64,000 nucleotides of DNA from Monosporascus cannonballus (taxonomy: Eukaryota; Ascomycota; Sordariomycetes; Xylariales), in assembly GCA_004154925.1 (NCBI GenBank), contig QJNS01000349.1:1-64000 (forward strand), in the 5' to 3' direction. Below are positions 42,022 through 54,237 of this stretch, in pieces; the first letter of the stretch is position 1; every line of letters starts with the position of its first letter. Position numbers and translations under genes: made by a program. Below the pieces are notes generated by a model. That model was not told the DNA's origin. It did no database searches and worked only from the letters and a program-made list of their open reading frames with translations.

Positions 42022-43681
42022 CTACAGAACAAAAACATAGGGCTGGTCAAACAGCCGATCCCAGTCCCCCGTTCCCAGCCCGAGCTTCCATACGCGGTTC
42101 TCCAACAGATCCTTCGCTACCAAGGGCGCCGCTGTGCCGAGGGCGTTGCTAATCCACCTGAGCTCACCGACGATGAAGCCTCTCATCGCCTCGTCCTCCG
42201 CCACGACGCCTGCAACGAACAACGGCCAGAGGACCTGTTTGCGCAGCTGGGTACACTTGCTGACCTCGCGCAGCCGGTCGAGCAGGACAAGGCAGCAGCT
42301 CTCTCTTGCCTTGGCCAGCACCTCTCGGGGGGCAAGGTGGCGGTCTGCATCCCAACGGAGCCATGCATCCGCGGCGGGTTCGGCGCTGTCGTGTAAAAGG
42401 GCGGCCATGCAATAGATAGCGGCGGCCGACTGGTAGATGCAGGCAATGGCCTGCCAGCCGCTGAGACCTACGGGATCTTCACTGCTGCTGAGGCCAATGG
42501 CGACCTCGGCGGCCCACTTGTCGACCGGGCAGGATCGAATGCGGCGGAGGATGTCCAGCGCGGCTGCCTGTTTGTCTCCCTTCAGAAGGGCGGAGTGGAC
42601 ATCCGTGGGGGCGGAAACCCCCCGGAGCACGGAACGGAGGTGGTTGATGCGGATCACTTCGGCCAGCAGATCGGGAGGGCAGGGGAAGTTGGTGGCAAGC
42701 CCGTTTCCATACAGCACGGGGAGCATGATGACCATCTCGAGTTGGCTGCGGGCTGACTCGGCGTTGACGGGGGGTGAAGTTGTGCTGCCCATTATTTCAA
42801 TGCTTCGAGAGTCAGCGGGCCTCTTCACAAGATCATGCGAGAGACGTACAGGGCGTAGAATCGAAACAAGAGGTGGAAGTTGGGCTGCGAAAACACAAGG
42901 TGCCCAAGGCCGCCCTTCATGTTGATCATGGCGGTCGCCCCATTCGTATGGCAGCGCCAGTCGGGCGGCTCGAGGGATTGCTGGAGCTGTACGGTATTAG
43001 CTTGGAAACAGATGTTAGGTCGTATAAGTGCTTGCCTCGACTAGGAGAAGGAGTAACACAGATGCCAGTGTCACGTCCGATTTTTTGTCATCTAACTCGG
43101 CCAGATCCGCCGCCAGAGCCCTCAGGGCATCCCCGCGATGTTTCTGGAATCTCCGGGCCAAGACAACTTGGTCCGATGGCGGCACGTCGCTGGACTGCAA
43201 AATCCTGTGGCAAAGCGAGGTGCATACGATGCTCTGTGTGAAGGACTGGGGGAGGAGGGTGACAGCGCAAGGGGGCATCCAGTATGGATTTTGGGGGCCG
43301 CCGACTCCTGTGGCAACCAAATCGGGCGCGATATGCACATTGTCTGGGTTACTGAAATCAGTGCATGTTTTCGCGGGGCCGCCTACGGGGCCGCCTACGG
43401 GGTAGCCGGGAGTTTGATAGGGAATACGCACAGTACTCGACCGCCTCGAAAACGGCGCTGATATGTCGGTCGACCGCGGGCTTGACGGTCCGGGGAACGA
43501 CCATCTTTTCCGGGCCTTTGGCGTCTGCTTGCTGTGGCTGCAACCACTTCAGGGGTTTCTTGGAGCCATAACCAGGGCACTCCACGCCCCTGACCTGGCA
43601 TTTTCGGCATTTGGGACGGGCGAAGTCGCACACCAGTCGTCGTCGCCGGCACTCCCAACAGTGCTTCGTTTTCGCGTCCAT
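42022..43681 (-). CDS. Zn(2)Cys(6) fungal transcription factor
   Basis: Exons 43681-43399, 43343-43036, 42986-42850 and 42802-42022 give 502 residues with consistent frame. The binuclear cluster is C8-x2-C11-x6-C18-x6-C25-x2-C28-x6-C35, near the N-terminus with a basic RRRR stretch, as expected for Gal4-type DNA binding. The rest matches the C-terminal fungal-specific regulator domain type (PF11951/DUF3468-like), with LASVLLLLLVE, PPDWRCHTNGA and long helical segments. Intron 1 has two tandem donor copies 12 bp apart (43398 and 43386). Intron 2 is best explained by a GC donor (GAG|GCAAGC), with GTCGAG two codons earlier as a weaker GT alternative. Its position just upstream of the PAD gene suggests control of that gene, which is inference. 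Confidence 0.85.
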
Positions 43682-44690
43682 CTTGGATTGTTGTTCCTGC
43701 GGGCAACGTGAAGTGGGGGTATCAGAAAATTAAATGAGTCTCAACGATCAGAATACGAGCGTTTGAGGCGGCGGAGCGCGCGCTTGCCGTGGTTGACGAT
43801 GGTGATGCACAGCCGCAGTGGACACAGCCCACTGCCCAGGGACATACTGGCGCGTTTCTGGAACCAGCTCACAGTGCCAGGCGTTGGTGGAAGTGGCTGC
43901 AATCGGGCCTTTTCCGCGATCACAAGCTTTGATTCAAGTCCCATTTGATTCGTTGTTATCCGCGGTTTTCGTCGCTTTCCGGTGCCCAAGGTTGACTGAA
44001 AGCAGTGCCTGATGCCACAGGTTTAGTGGAAGGATATGAGCTAAAAAATTGTAGGTCCGGCTGTCTTGGGCTGCGACCGCCACAAAACACCTCCCAAGAC
44101 GCCACCATACATCACCCAACGACATGCTTTGACAGTGGCGCCATCACGATCCGTCGTTTTGTTATCCCACGAAGAAGACCAGCAAACTCGAGGTTTCCTT
44201 CGTGGCGTTTAAGGAGCTAAGATGTAATGGAGTCAGCTTGGAATCGGCGGTGGGGAATGCCCGCAGCAGTCCGCCAAAGTTTGTCCACATTCGGACCCGC
44301 TCTGTTGGAAAATAAGGTGGCTGGTACGCCCCACACCTGTGGCTATGTATTGGAACTATTCCACTATACCCATACTGTAAATACCTAACCTAACTAATCT
44401 ATGCAATAATACTTGTAATTTGCGCCTATTTTAACAAATTATCATCCTAAAATATATATAATTTACTTTTACTTTTAAATATAAAAAAAGCCGTTATTTT
44501 TATATATTAAAATAAATTTTAATAAATTTATTTCGAATTTTAATATACATATTAAAAAACTGTTAATTTTTTTACAATTTAAATATAAGTTATAAATAAA
44601 TAAATAATATATATTTATTATTTATTATATAACGCGACAAACTAATTTTTATTAAATTTTATAATATTAAAATATTAAAAGATTTAATTA
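43682..44690. other. Promoter of the regulator gene, then transition into AT-rich DNA
   Basis: 43682-44385 has normal composition and should hold the regulator's promoter; open frames here are short and unsupported. From about 44386 the sequence becomes RIP-like until the first LTR. The last five bases (44686-44690, AATTA) are the target-site duplication of the next element. Confidence 0.5.
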
Positions 44691-45076
44691 TGTAACGGCT
44701 AGAAGTTTAACCAATTATTAAGTTTAAGTCGTACGGGTTTATGTTAGCAAAAATATCGTAAGAATTTAAGCAATAAATATAATAATGTATTACATCTCGT
44801 AATTCTAAAAGTGCCTTAGATAACGATATTATATTGTAAATTAATATTATTTAAATTATAGAAATAATAAGTACATATATATTATTTTTATTCGTTAAAT
44901 TATTATTAATAAATTAATAATTCGGCTTATCGGCTTATTATTAATAAATTGGTAATCCGGTTTATTAGCTTATTACCAATCAGTTAATAATTTATTACGT
45001 AATTTGCCTAATTGCGTATTTATAGTTAAGTTATAACAAACCGTTTTTGGAAACCGTAGTTCATTAGGTTACAATA
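44691..45076 (-). repeat. Left LTR (3' LTR) of the minus-strand gypsy element
   Basis: This begins TGTAACGG at 44691 and ends TTACAATA, corresponding to the CATAACA end of the other LTR with C-to-T changes. It is 35 bp longer than its partner through extra copies of a TTATTAATAAATT-type internal repeat (44893-45000). Confidence 0.85.
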
Positions 45077-48000
45077 CGATTTCTCCCCTTTATAAATTTT
45101 GTCTTTAAGAATTTTCTTTTTTTTGGGTAAATTTCCTGTATTTATTTAATATGTTTTTCGATATATTTAAATGTTGTTTTCGTAAATCCGAATAACAATT
45201 TACTTTAGGTAATTTAATTAAACTTAAAGGTTTTAACGTAATACTTTATTTTTTCTATTTTGCCCGGTAACTTAATTACTAAATAATAAATAAGGTTTTT
45301 CGTTTTAAAAAATATATTTGCCGAAGCCGTTCGTATAATAAAATTAAAAATTTTATTTTTATAATTAATTATTATATCGCGGAATTAAAAAAATTAAAAA
45401 AGGAAAAGTTAATGGCCGAAAACCTTTTATTCGAAACTTTTGCGCGTTTTTTTTGTATACGTCGTTAATGCCAGTACTATTATTTTTAAGGTGCGAAATT
45501 TGTTAATCGTGTCTTTTAGTTTTTTGGACGATTTTAACGACCTTACGTAATTAGAATTAAAGTTTGTAATTAAGATATAGGCCTTAAGTAAGGTGGACGT
45601 TATTAATTAGAATACGATAAATTAAGGGTTTTTTTCTTTGGATTTTATAGATTAAAATGCTATTATTTCGAGTAGTTCCGTCGTTACTAATAAAAATTCT
45701 TTAATAAACGTTGAGCGCTAATAAGATTTTTAACGGGTTCTTAAGTGTTTTCGGAGTTCGGGTATTTTTTCTATTTGATTAGGTACTAAGTAAATCCGTT
45801 TTGTTTTTGCATATCGAAGATTTTTTTTATTTCGTATATTTATCCGTTTTTTATTTTTATGTCGTTTTGTACCATATATACCTCAATTATATCCGTTATT
45901 AACCTAAATAAAAAAACGTAAAAAATTAAATAGAATTTAACTTTTAGTAAAAGTTTTAATTAGTAATTATTTTCTAAGCTTTTCTTAATATTCTTATATA
46001 GACTAATATATTTAAAATCAAATCTTTTATTAAATTGTTTTTTTTATAAATATTTTTAATAACCAATAAAATTATTTCCCTTTTTTCGAAAGTTAATCCT
46101 TTTAACTTTTTCTAGTTATAATATTTATTTATTTAGTTACGTACGAATTTTAATTTTATTTTTATTTGTTAATGTAATTATTATAATTATTCTGATTTAA
46201 AAATTGCTTTAATATTAATTAAATTATTATTACGTATTTTTTTATAAATTTCTGAAATACAACCAAAATTTGTATTCGTTAATATTATAAATTAATTAAG
46301 TAATTAGCAACGTTTTTATCCAATTATTTTATTCGTAATTAATATAATATCGTAGGTAAATTTCTAAGGTTTAATTTATCCGTTTTATTATTTAACTGTT
46401 TAAAATTTAAACCGATTTACGTTATTAAGCTTTATTAAAACTTAAATACCAATATTAACCTTGTATATAAAATAGTTTTTTATTAATAATTTATGTATGC
46501 CGAGAATAAATTTTAAAAAAATATATTATTTATTTAGCGTTTATAGTTTCGTAATATAGTAAAAAATAAAAGTATTTCGTAAATTGGTCGACGATTACGA
46601 AAATATCATTATAATATATTCTCGGTATTAGATTTTTTAACATAAGAAAATATAATAATAAAATCGAATATAACTAAATACTATAATTGTTTTATAATTA
46701 GTAATAATTATAATTTTCTGTATAATTTATATCGTCAAATCTTTACTTTGGCGCAAATATCGTATTATTATATAAGTTTTTATACCGTTAATTTTATTTT
46801 AAGAAAAAAAATATATGCGTTAAAACCGTTTTAAGGTTTTATAAATTCCTAAATATTTATATAGCTAATATTTGCATATTTTTCGAACTAAATCTTTTTG
46901 GAATTTGTTTTTAAAATTCATAAGTTATTTATTTTTTGATTTTCTAGGAAATTATCGTTATATTATTAGATTTTCTAATATATATCAAAGGGCATTACCC
47001 GAATTATCGCAATTTATTACGAACGTAAATATCTTTTTGTAATAATATCGAAAATTATATACCTAATTTTAATTAATATTTTTTTTCAAAATCTGGCTGC
47101 TTACTTAGAGTATTTATTTTGTTATTTTCTAAACTTTTTTATGGATAATAACGAAATCGAAATGCGCTAATTTTTTCGCATAACGAAATTATTGTCCGGC
47201 AAATTTTTTAGTCATAATAAATTGGGTAAAATTTTAATAATCCGTATAAACCTTAACCTAATACAAGTTTTCTTTTAGGAAATACCTAAATTCTCGAAAT
47301 GCTATAATAATAACCATAAATTCCTTATGTGGAATTCTGTAATTAAATTTGTTTTTTTTAAATTTAAACGTAAAAAATGCAATAAGATATAATTTATCTT
47401 AATTATTTCGTTATCCGATTATTACGCCTAATACGTAATCCGAAATATCGGTTTTTAATTTAACGGGGCGGTTTAAATCATACATAATTAATATTAATTT
47501 GTTAATAATTGCATCCTTAATATCCTAATATGTTTTTTTCGTATCTGGCGTCCATATAAACTTTTTTATAAGATTTGTTAAAAATATAATTATTTTATTA
47601 AATTTCAAATAAATCTTTTATAGTAATTAACGAATTTAAAAAATATTTGTACCTTTTTAACTGTTATTAACATTTACTATTTTATAACTACAACCATTTT
47701 TTAAAGTCTATCTTAATATATTTTAAGATAATAATATATCTTAAATATTTTATTTTCTATTGATGGAATTAATCTTTTTCTGCGTTAATTAATAATTTTA
47801 CGTCTTATAAAGCTTAAAAAACTTTATAAATATATCTTGTGTATTTTTTTCGGTTTTTAAAAAAATAAAAATATTGTCGAGATAATAAATGACGAAAATA
47901 TCGAGATACTTTCGTAATATATAATTTATCATCCGTTAAAAAGGTATTAGTACGTTTATAAATCCTATTAATATAATTAAATACTTAAATAATTTATATT

Positions 48001-49096
48001 TCGTTTCAAAAGTTATTTTTTATTCGTATTATTTTTTAAGATCGAATACTATAAATTAATTAGTTTCGTAAAGTCGGCGTTTTATTTTCGTAATTAATGA
48101 TAATAATATTTGATTTTTAAAAATAATATCGTTCAGTTATTAATAATTAACCATGAGTTGTAATTTTCTATTTTTTTAATACGAAAAATATGGAATATCT
48201 TACTAATAATTTCGACGGTCGAATCTATCTTTTTTGTAACCGATTTTCCAGGTATTTTTTAAACGTACGAAATTTGTTTTTGCTAAGGTTATAAATAGAG
48301 TAAAATTTCGTCGAGGACTTTTTTTAAAAATTATTTCATAATTTTATTTATTATATTCCGATAATTTCGTATTAAGCTTTTCTTAAAAGAGTTACTTATA
48401 TCTATAATATTATAATAATATATTAATTAAACCTTTTGATTTTTAAAACTGTTATTTCAAATTAGCATTTAGTTACTTTAATTTCGCTTTAATAATAATA
48501 ATAATACGTCGTATTTTTATACCTGTATTCGTTGTTATTATCGATCGAATATTAAAATTTTAATTTTTTTTATTTATCAACAAAAAATAAATGAACTTTA
48601 TTTAACCAGTTTTTCCGTTAATTAAAATTTTGTATTAACGTATTTATGGTAACCTTAAGATTATATCGTAATTCCCAAATAGAACGATATCGAAATTAAT
48701 TATTTGGTATTATTTTTAAACAAAAATCTCGAAATAATTAATTTTACGTATAATATTTCCGTTATTGTAAACGAATATTTAATTTTCAGTATTCGTCGTT
48801 ATATAAGGTTTTAACTTATATCTTTATAGCAATTTAAGCTTATTAATTATATCCGGTACAATATAATTCTTGCTTAGATATTCGTAATCCATTATTACGG
48901 TATATTAATATATTCCGATTCGTATTTCTAAAATGATAAAATTATTCACAGTTTTTATCGTCGTATTTAAAGCCTTTCGTAAAAATTCCCTTTAATTTCT
49001 TTAAGTTTTGTTATTCTATAACTTTTTTATAAATAACGTTTTTCTTTTAACTTTTATTCGAATTTATCGAATTTTATTTATATTTTTTCCTTTAAT

Positions 49097-50625
49097 ACGT
49101 TAAGCTGCTATATTTATTGTTATTATCGGCGTACTTTTCTTTTAAGTTATATCAATTATTCTTAATTTTATTATTATTTTTTTTCTTATCGAATAAATTA
49201 TATTCTTATATTTGTAATTACATCTTTTTATGTATCGTTTTACTTATCGTTTTAAGGCCTTGTTATAAATTAATATAATTCCTTTTCAATAATTTTTTTT
49301 CGTAAAAATTTATAATAAATACTAATTAAAAATAGAAATCCGTATTAACTTTTTAACAGTATTTTTTTTACTATACGTTAAATTAATTCTTTTTCCGTTT
49401 AGTGATTATATTATTAACAATAATAAAAAAGGGTTTTTGAAGGTATTATTTTTTTTCGGGCTAGTTTTTTATTTCGGCCAATTACTAAATATCTTTTGGG
49501 GTTATGGATCGAAAATATCGATATTATTATTTATCGTTTTTATTATCTCCGATACGGTTTAGAAAATCGAATCCTTCGTAATATATACGAGTAATCCGTT
49601 CGTAGATATATTATTTTCCTTTTTCGTAATGGGGATATTCTCGTTATCGATAACATATGGCATGCATTCTACCATATTAATCAGGGATTCCGGGACAAAT
49701 TTCTTCTATCCAGTTTTGGTGTTCGCGTAGCTATCCTTGTAGTGTTTCTTGTTGTGCTCGCGACGTCTGTTAAGTCAGCTTTCTGGCTTCTCGCATTCCC
49801 TGCTGGACTTTTCGCCATGGGGGACCTGGTATGTGCTTAGGCTGAATCATTTTTTTCGTTCAGTGCGTTAAGCTGCTGTATCTGTCGTTGTTGTCGGCGT
49901 ACTTTTCCTTCAAGTCGTATCAGTTGCTTTTGATTTTGCTGCAGTTTCTCTTTTTATCAAATAAACTATTTTCTTATGTTTATAACTGCATCTCATTATG
50001 CGTCGCTTTAATTGTCGTTCCAGAGATCTCCTGTAAACTGACGTATTTCCTCCTTCATAGCCTTTCTTTCGTAAGGGTTTGTAATAAATGCCAATTAAAA
50101 ATGGAGATCCGTAATAGCTTTTTGGCAGTATTTTTCCATTATGCGCTAAATTAATTCTTTTTCCGTTTAGTGATTATATTACTAGTAATAACAAACGGGG
50201 TTTTTTTACGGGTATTACTTTTTTTTTGAGCCAGCTTTTTATTTCGGCTGATTGCTAAATATTTTTTAGGGCTATAAATCGAAAATATTAATATTATTAT
50301 TTATCGTTTTTATTATTTCCGGTACGGTTTAAAAAATCGAATACTTTATAATATATACGAGTGATCCGTTTATAAATATATTATTTTCTTTTTTCGTAAT
50401 CGGAATATTTTTGTCGTCGACAATATATGGCATACATTTTGCCGTATCGATTAGGGGTTCCGAGACAAACCTTTTTTATTAGTTCTAGTATTTGCGTAAT
50501 TATCTTTGTAATATTTTTTATTATGCTTACGATATCTATTAAGCCGGCTTTTTAGCTTTTTGCATTCCTTACTAGATTTTTCGCTATAGGGGACCTGGTA
50601 TATGCTTAAGCTGAATTATATTGAT
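49097..50625. repeat. Tandem duplication of about 765 bp inside the gypsy element
   Basis: Unit A (about 49097-49862) and unit B (about 49863-50625) align end to end. Both open with CGTTAAGCTGCTGT/A, share AGTGATTATATTA at 49392 and 50169, share ATATATACGAGT at 49584 and 50350, and close with GGGGACCTGGTATATGCTTA. The far half of A and the near half of B keep many C and G bases, while the outer halves are strongly C-to-T mutated. The junction therefore sits in a lightly mutated island. Confidence 0.8.
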
Positions 50626-51792
50626 GGATTTGCCTCTGTCCCTTTGGTTTTCTTTGGATTATCCTTTAGATATAGGTTTTCAATTATCTTAACGGGGTTT
50701 TTTAGGTGCTTTATACCATATTGCCTTATGTCCTATTTTATTACAATTGTAACATTTGATCTGGCTTTAATTCTTCTTATAAATCGCTCTTAGTTCTATA
50801 AGTTCTGGTTTTATGCTGTAAAAATATTATTACGTGGAAAAACGCTAGTATTGGCCATATATCGTAATTTACTATTATTTTTTCCTTTAATAGCTTTAGT
50901 ACGTTATACGTATTATCGATCGTTAATCTTAACTGTTATAATAATATAATCCGATAAATAATTAGGCCGATTAAATTTAAAACGTTTTTTCTGCATTTTT
51001 TTTCTTTAGGCCGTCGAAAAACTTAATTATTAATACTTTTGGTTCCTAATTCAGCTTAGCGATTAACTAAATTAACGTGCTATTATAATTAAATACGGAT
51101 CTTTTTTATTATGACTACTAGATCTATATTTCGGCTTTTGTTTTTTCGTTTATTATTCCTAAAGCGTTTATTAATATTTGTTTAAATTGTTCGTAATCAC
51201 TATAAATTCGTATTACTTTTGGGTTTCGTTTTTTAATTAGCAAAATAACGTACTTTCTTATAACGGGCTTAAACCAAATAACCGCGTTTTCGATACGTCG
51301 TCTAATTGCAAATTTAATTCGTATAATAAGTATAATAAGTCGAATAAGAAAATACCTAAAATATATGCGGTATTAAATCAAATATAATTATAATTTGGTC
51401 GAAATTCTGCAGAGAAACTCTGGCTTAGGAAATTTAAAAACCTTTTTTAATTTCTTGATAAAATTCAGCTAAATAACTTAACTTATTCAAAAAGCTTTCT
51501 CGGTTTCGGAAGCTTTTCCTTTTTTCTTAAGTTTTTTATAAGCGGCTTAAAAAGATATCGTAAAATTATTATTGTTTTTCTAAGCTGAAAAATATGTTCG
51601 TTTATGTCATCTAGACGTTAAAGAACTTTTTCGCGAAAAAAGCGAAGTTTTTTTTTCCTTTTCGGATTCCATTTTAATATCCGAGTAATTAAGAATCTGG
51701 TAAATGGGTTATTAGAGCTGTTTGCTAATAAATATAACGTTAATCGATATTATTTAAAGTTTAATAATATTATTAAATAAAAGCTTGCAACG

Positions 51793-52143
51793 TATAACGG
51801 CTAAAGATTTAACTAATTATTAAACTTAAGTTATACAAATTTATATTAGCAGAAATATCATAAGAATTTAAGTAATAGATATAATAATGTATTACGTCTC
51901 GTAATTCCAAAAGTATCTTAAGTAACGATATTATATTGTAAATTAACATTATTTAAATTATAAAAATAATAAATATATATATTTTATTCTTATTTATTGG
52001 ATTATTACCAGTAAGTTAATAATCCGGCTTACTGGCTTATTACTAATAAGTTGGTAATCTATCACGTAATCTGCCTTACCGCGCACTTATAGTTGAGTTA
52101 TAACAGACCGTTTTTAAAGACCGTGACTTATTAAACCATAACA
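51793..52143 (-). repeat. Right LTR (5' LTR) of the minus-strand gypsy element
   Basis: This opens TATAACGGCTA, equivalent to TGTAACGGCTA with a G-to-A change, and ends CCATAACA. It aligns over its whole length with 44691-45076 and with the solo LTR at 4818-5199. It is followed by the AATTA duplication. Confidence 0.85.
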
Positions 52144-52148
52144 AATTA

Positions 52149-53803
52149 TAATTATTATTATCGTAATTAAAATTATTATAATAATAAATCAATTACCAAA
52201 TTATTTTACATATTTATTCGTTTATGAGATATATTTAGAAATGCCGAATTATTAAATTATCTAATTAATAAAATTAGTAAAACAATAAATACTCATTAAA
52301 AATTTATTTATAAAATCGATCGAAATTAATATTAATATAAATAATTCGAAATAGTTTTTTCCGATTTCGATTTTATTTAAATTATAATATCTTAAAATTT
52401 TTAACCAAAAAATTATTTTATATCTGATTTAATTTTTGTTAACGTTTAACTTATATAATTTTTACGACAACGTTAAAATATTATATACAACCTTTTATAT
52501 TCATTTTATAGTAATAACTTAATATTACTTAATATAAATATCAAATCTATTACATTTTTATTTCTTAAAATTTGATATAATAAATTTATTTAATTTCGGA
52601 AGTATTAACTAAAAATTTGCTTTAAAATTAAATATACTTATTTTCCATTTTTTCATATCTTTTATTAAATGTTTTAAGTAAAATATTTATATTTAACGTT
52701 AAAATATTTTTACTTTAAAAATAATTAACAAATTATTTAAACAAAATAAGAATCGCTTAAATTTTTTCTAAACGAAAACGAAATTAAAACTCTCGAAATT
52801 AATAAGTTACGTAATGTTAAATGACGAAAAAAGAAAAAGATTTCAACGAAAGAAGTAAAATAAAACATTTAGTTATATCCAATATTAACTCGAAAAAAAC
52901 ACTTAAAAATAACGTTAAATTTCGTCTTTTTAAAAAGATATCTTTTAAAATAGTAATTCTTATTTAAATAGAATTAGAAAAAAGGTTAAAAAATTACGCA
53001 GTTTTTTAAAATTTAAGCTTTTAATAAGAAATTATCTTTTTAACTATAAAAAGTTTAAAAATTAACTTAACAATCATATTTTAATAAAGTTGAATTAATT
53101 TTGCCGAACTTAATTTAACTTCAACTATTTTACACTGATGTTCGATTAATAAAAAATTCTTTATATGCGGTAATAGTTATATTTTTATTGCACGTTTTCA
53201 CATTAATAATATTATTTTAAAATATACTAATAAATATAATATAATTAAATTAATTATTATTTTCGAAAATATTTTGCGCGATATATTGAAAATAAAAATA
53301 AAAATATTATATATACATAACTGTAATTATAATTATAATAATTAAAACGAAATAATAATTTTGATATTTACTTAAATACTTATTTTAAAGCGGTAAAGTT
53401 TAAAGAACGTAAATCTTTAATAAATAAATAATTCTTAAATTATTTAAACATATATTTTAAATAATATAAAAACAAACTAAATAATGAAAAATGCGATTAT
53501 AATAATACTAACCGATTAAATTTAAATGTTACAAACTTAATAGTGACCGAATCGTAAAAAATGCAATTTGTTCGATAATTATAAATTTTTTAAATTTTAA
53601 AAACATTTTTAAAAATTGTTTTAAATTATATTATAAGTAAAGTTTTATTTCGTATTTTTAAGATATACTTATACGGCCTTATATTTAATTGCATTATTTA
53701 AAATAACTTTGTCGTAATAACTGTTGAAATATTTATTTTCTTTGAAAAAATCGATATATTAATTAGATAGTTAACGTTATAATATATGTTTATATATTTC
53801 TAC
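52149..53803. other. AT-rich spacer between the two gypsy elements
   Basis: About 1.65 kb of highly AT-rich, stop-dense sequence. I found no terminal repeats, LTR match or protein motif. It may be an older, fully degraded repeat. Confidence 0.5.
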
Positions 53804-53808
53804 ATATA

Positions 53809-54237
53809 TGTTACGTTCAGAAGGGACTCCACTAGGCCCAAAGGAGGCCCAGGAAGTTGGAGACGCTCGGGATCTCCACCTTCTATCGGATAAACCTCGG
53901 GTTTCTGTTAATTTCCAGAGATACCAGGAAATTTGTAAACGATAGATATTATAGTTTTTCGAAATCCCCAGAAACCATAAAAGATATAAAGGATAAAAAG
54001 GATATATAAGGTTTGGGTTTTTTATATAAATAGTTACTTATTTAATTTTTCGTTTTTTAGTTATTAATTTAAGCTTTTAGCCAAAAGTAATTATATTGTT
54101 TTTTAATTAAAAAAAATACTTTAAATTTTTTTTAACGAATATATTAAATTATTTTTCGCCTTATTATTACTTATAAATCAAAACTTTTTTCGGATATTAT
54201 TTATATTTCCAAATAAATATATAATAAATTTATTATA
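53809..54237 (+). repeat. 5' LTR of the plus-strand gypsy element
   Basis: This opens TGTTACGTTCAG. Its end is placed by alignment with the 3' LTR, whose end TTCGTTACA corresponds here to TTTATTATA after C-to-T changes. The segment CTAGGCCCAAAGGAGGCC is shared with the 3' LTR and, with changes, with the solo LTR at 4523. Confidence 0.85.

Larger units (their letters stand above)
44691..52143 (-). mobile_element. Ty3/gypsy LTR retrotransposon, RIP-mutated, minus orientation
   Basis: Two LTRs (44691-45076 and 51793-52143) bound a 7.45-kb element flanked by a 5-bp duplication AATTA (44686-44690, 52144-52148). On the minus strand a purine-rich tract (45077-45091) abuts the left LTR, so the left LTR is the 3' one. 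Degraded pol sequence near 47760-47930 reads as the gypsy RT region: KTEKNTQD, DVKLLINAEKD and an LDNIF-like piece of the YLDDI motif. A decayed zinc knuckle, CYNCNKIGHK, is at about 50725-50755, and gag-like sequence occurs around 49650-50060. Every frame is full of stops. The mutations are mostly C-to-T or G-to-A producing TA-rich DNA, so it is inactive. Confidence 0.85.
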
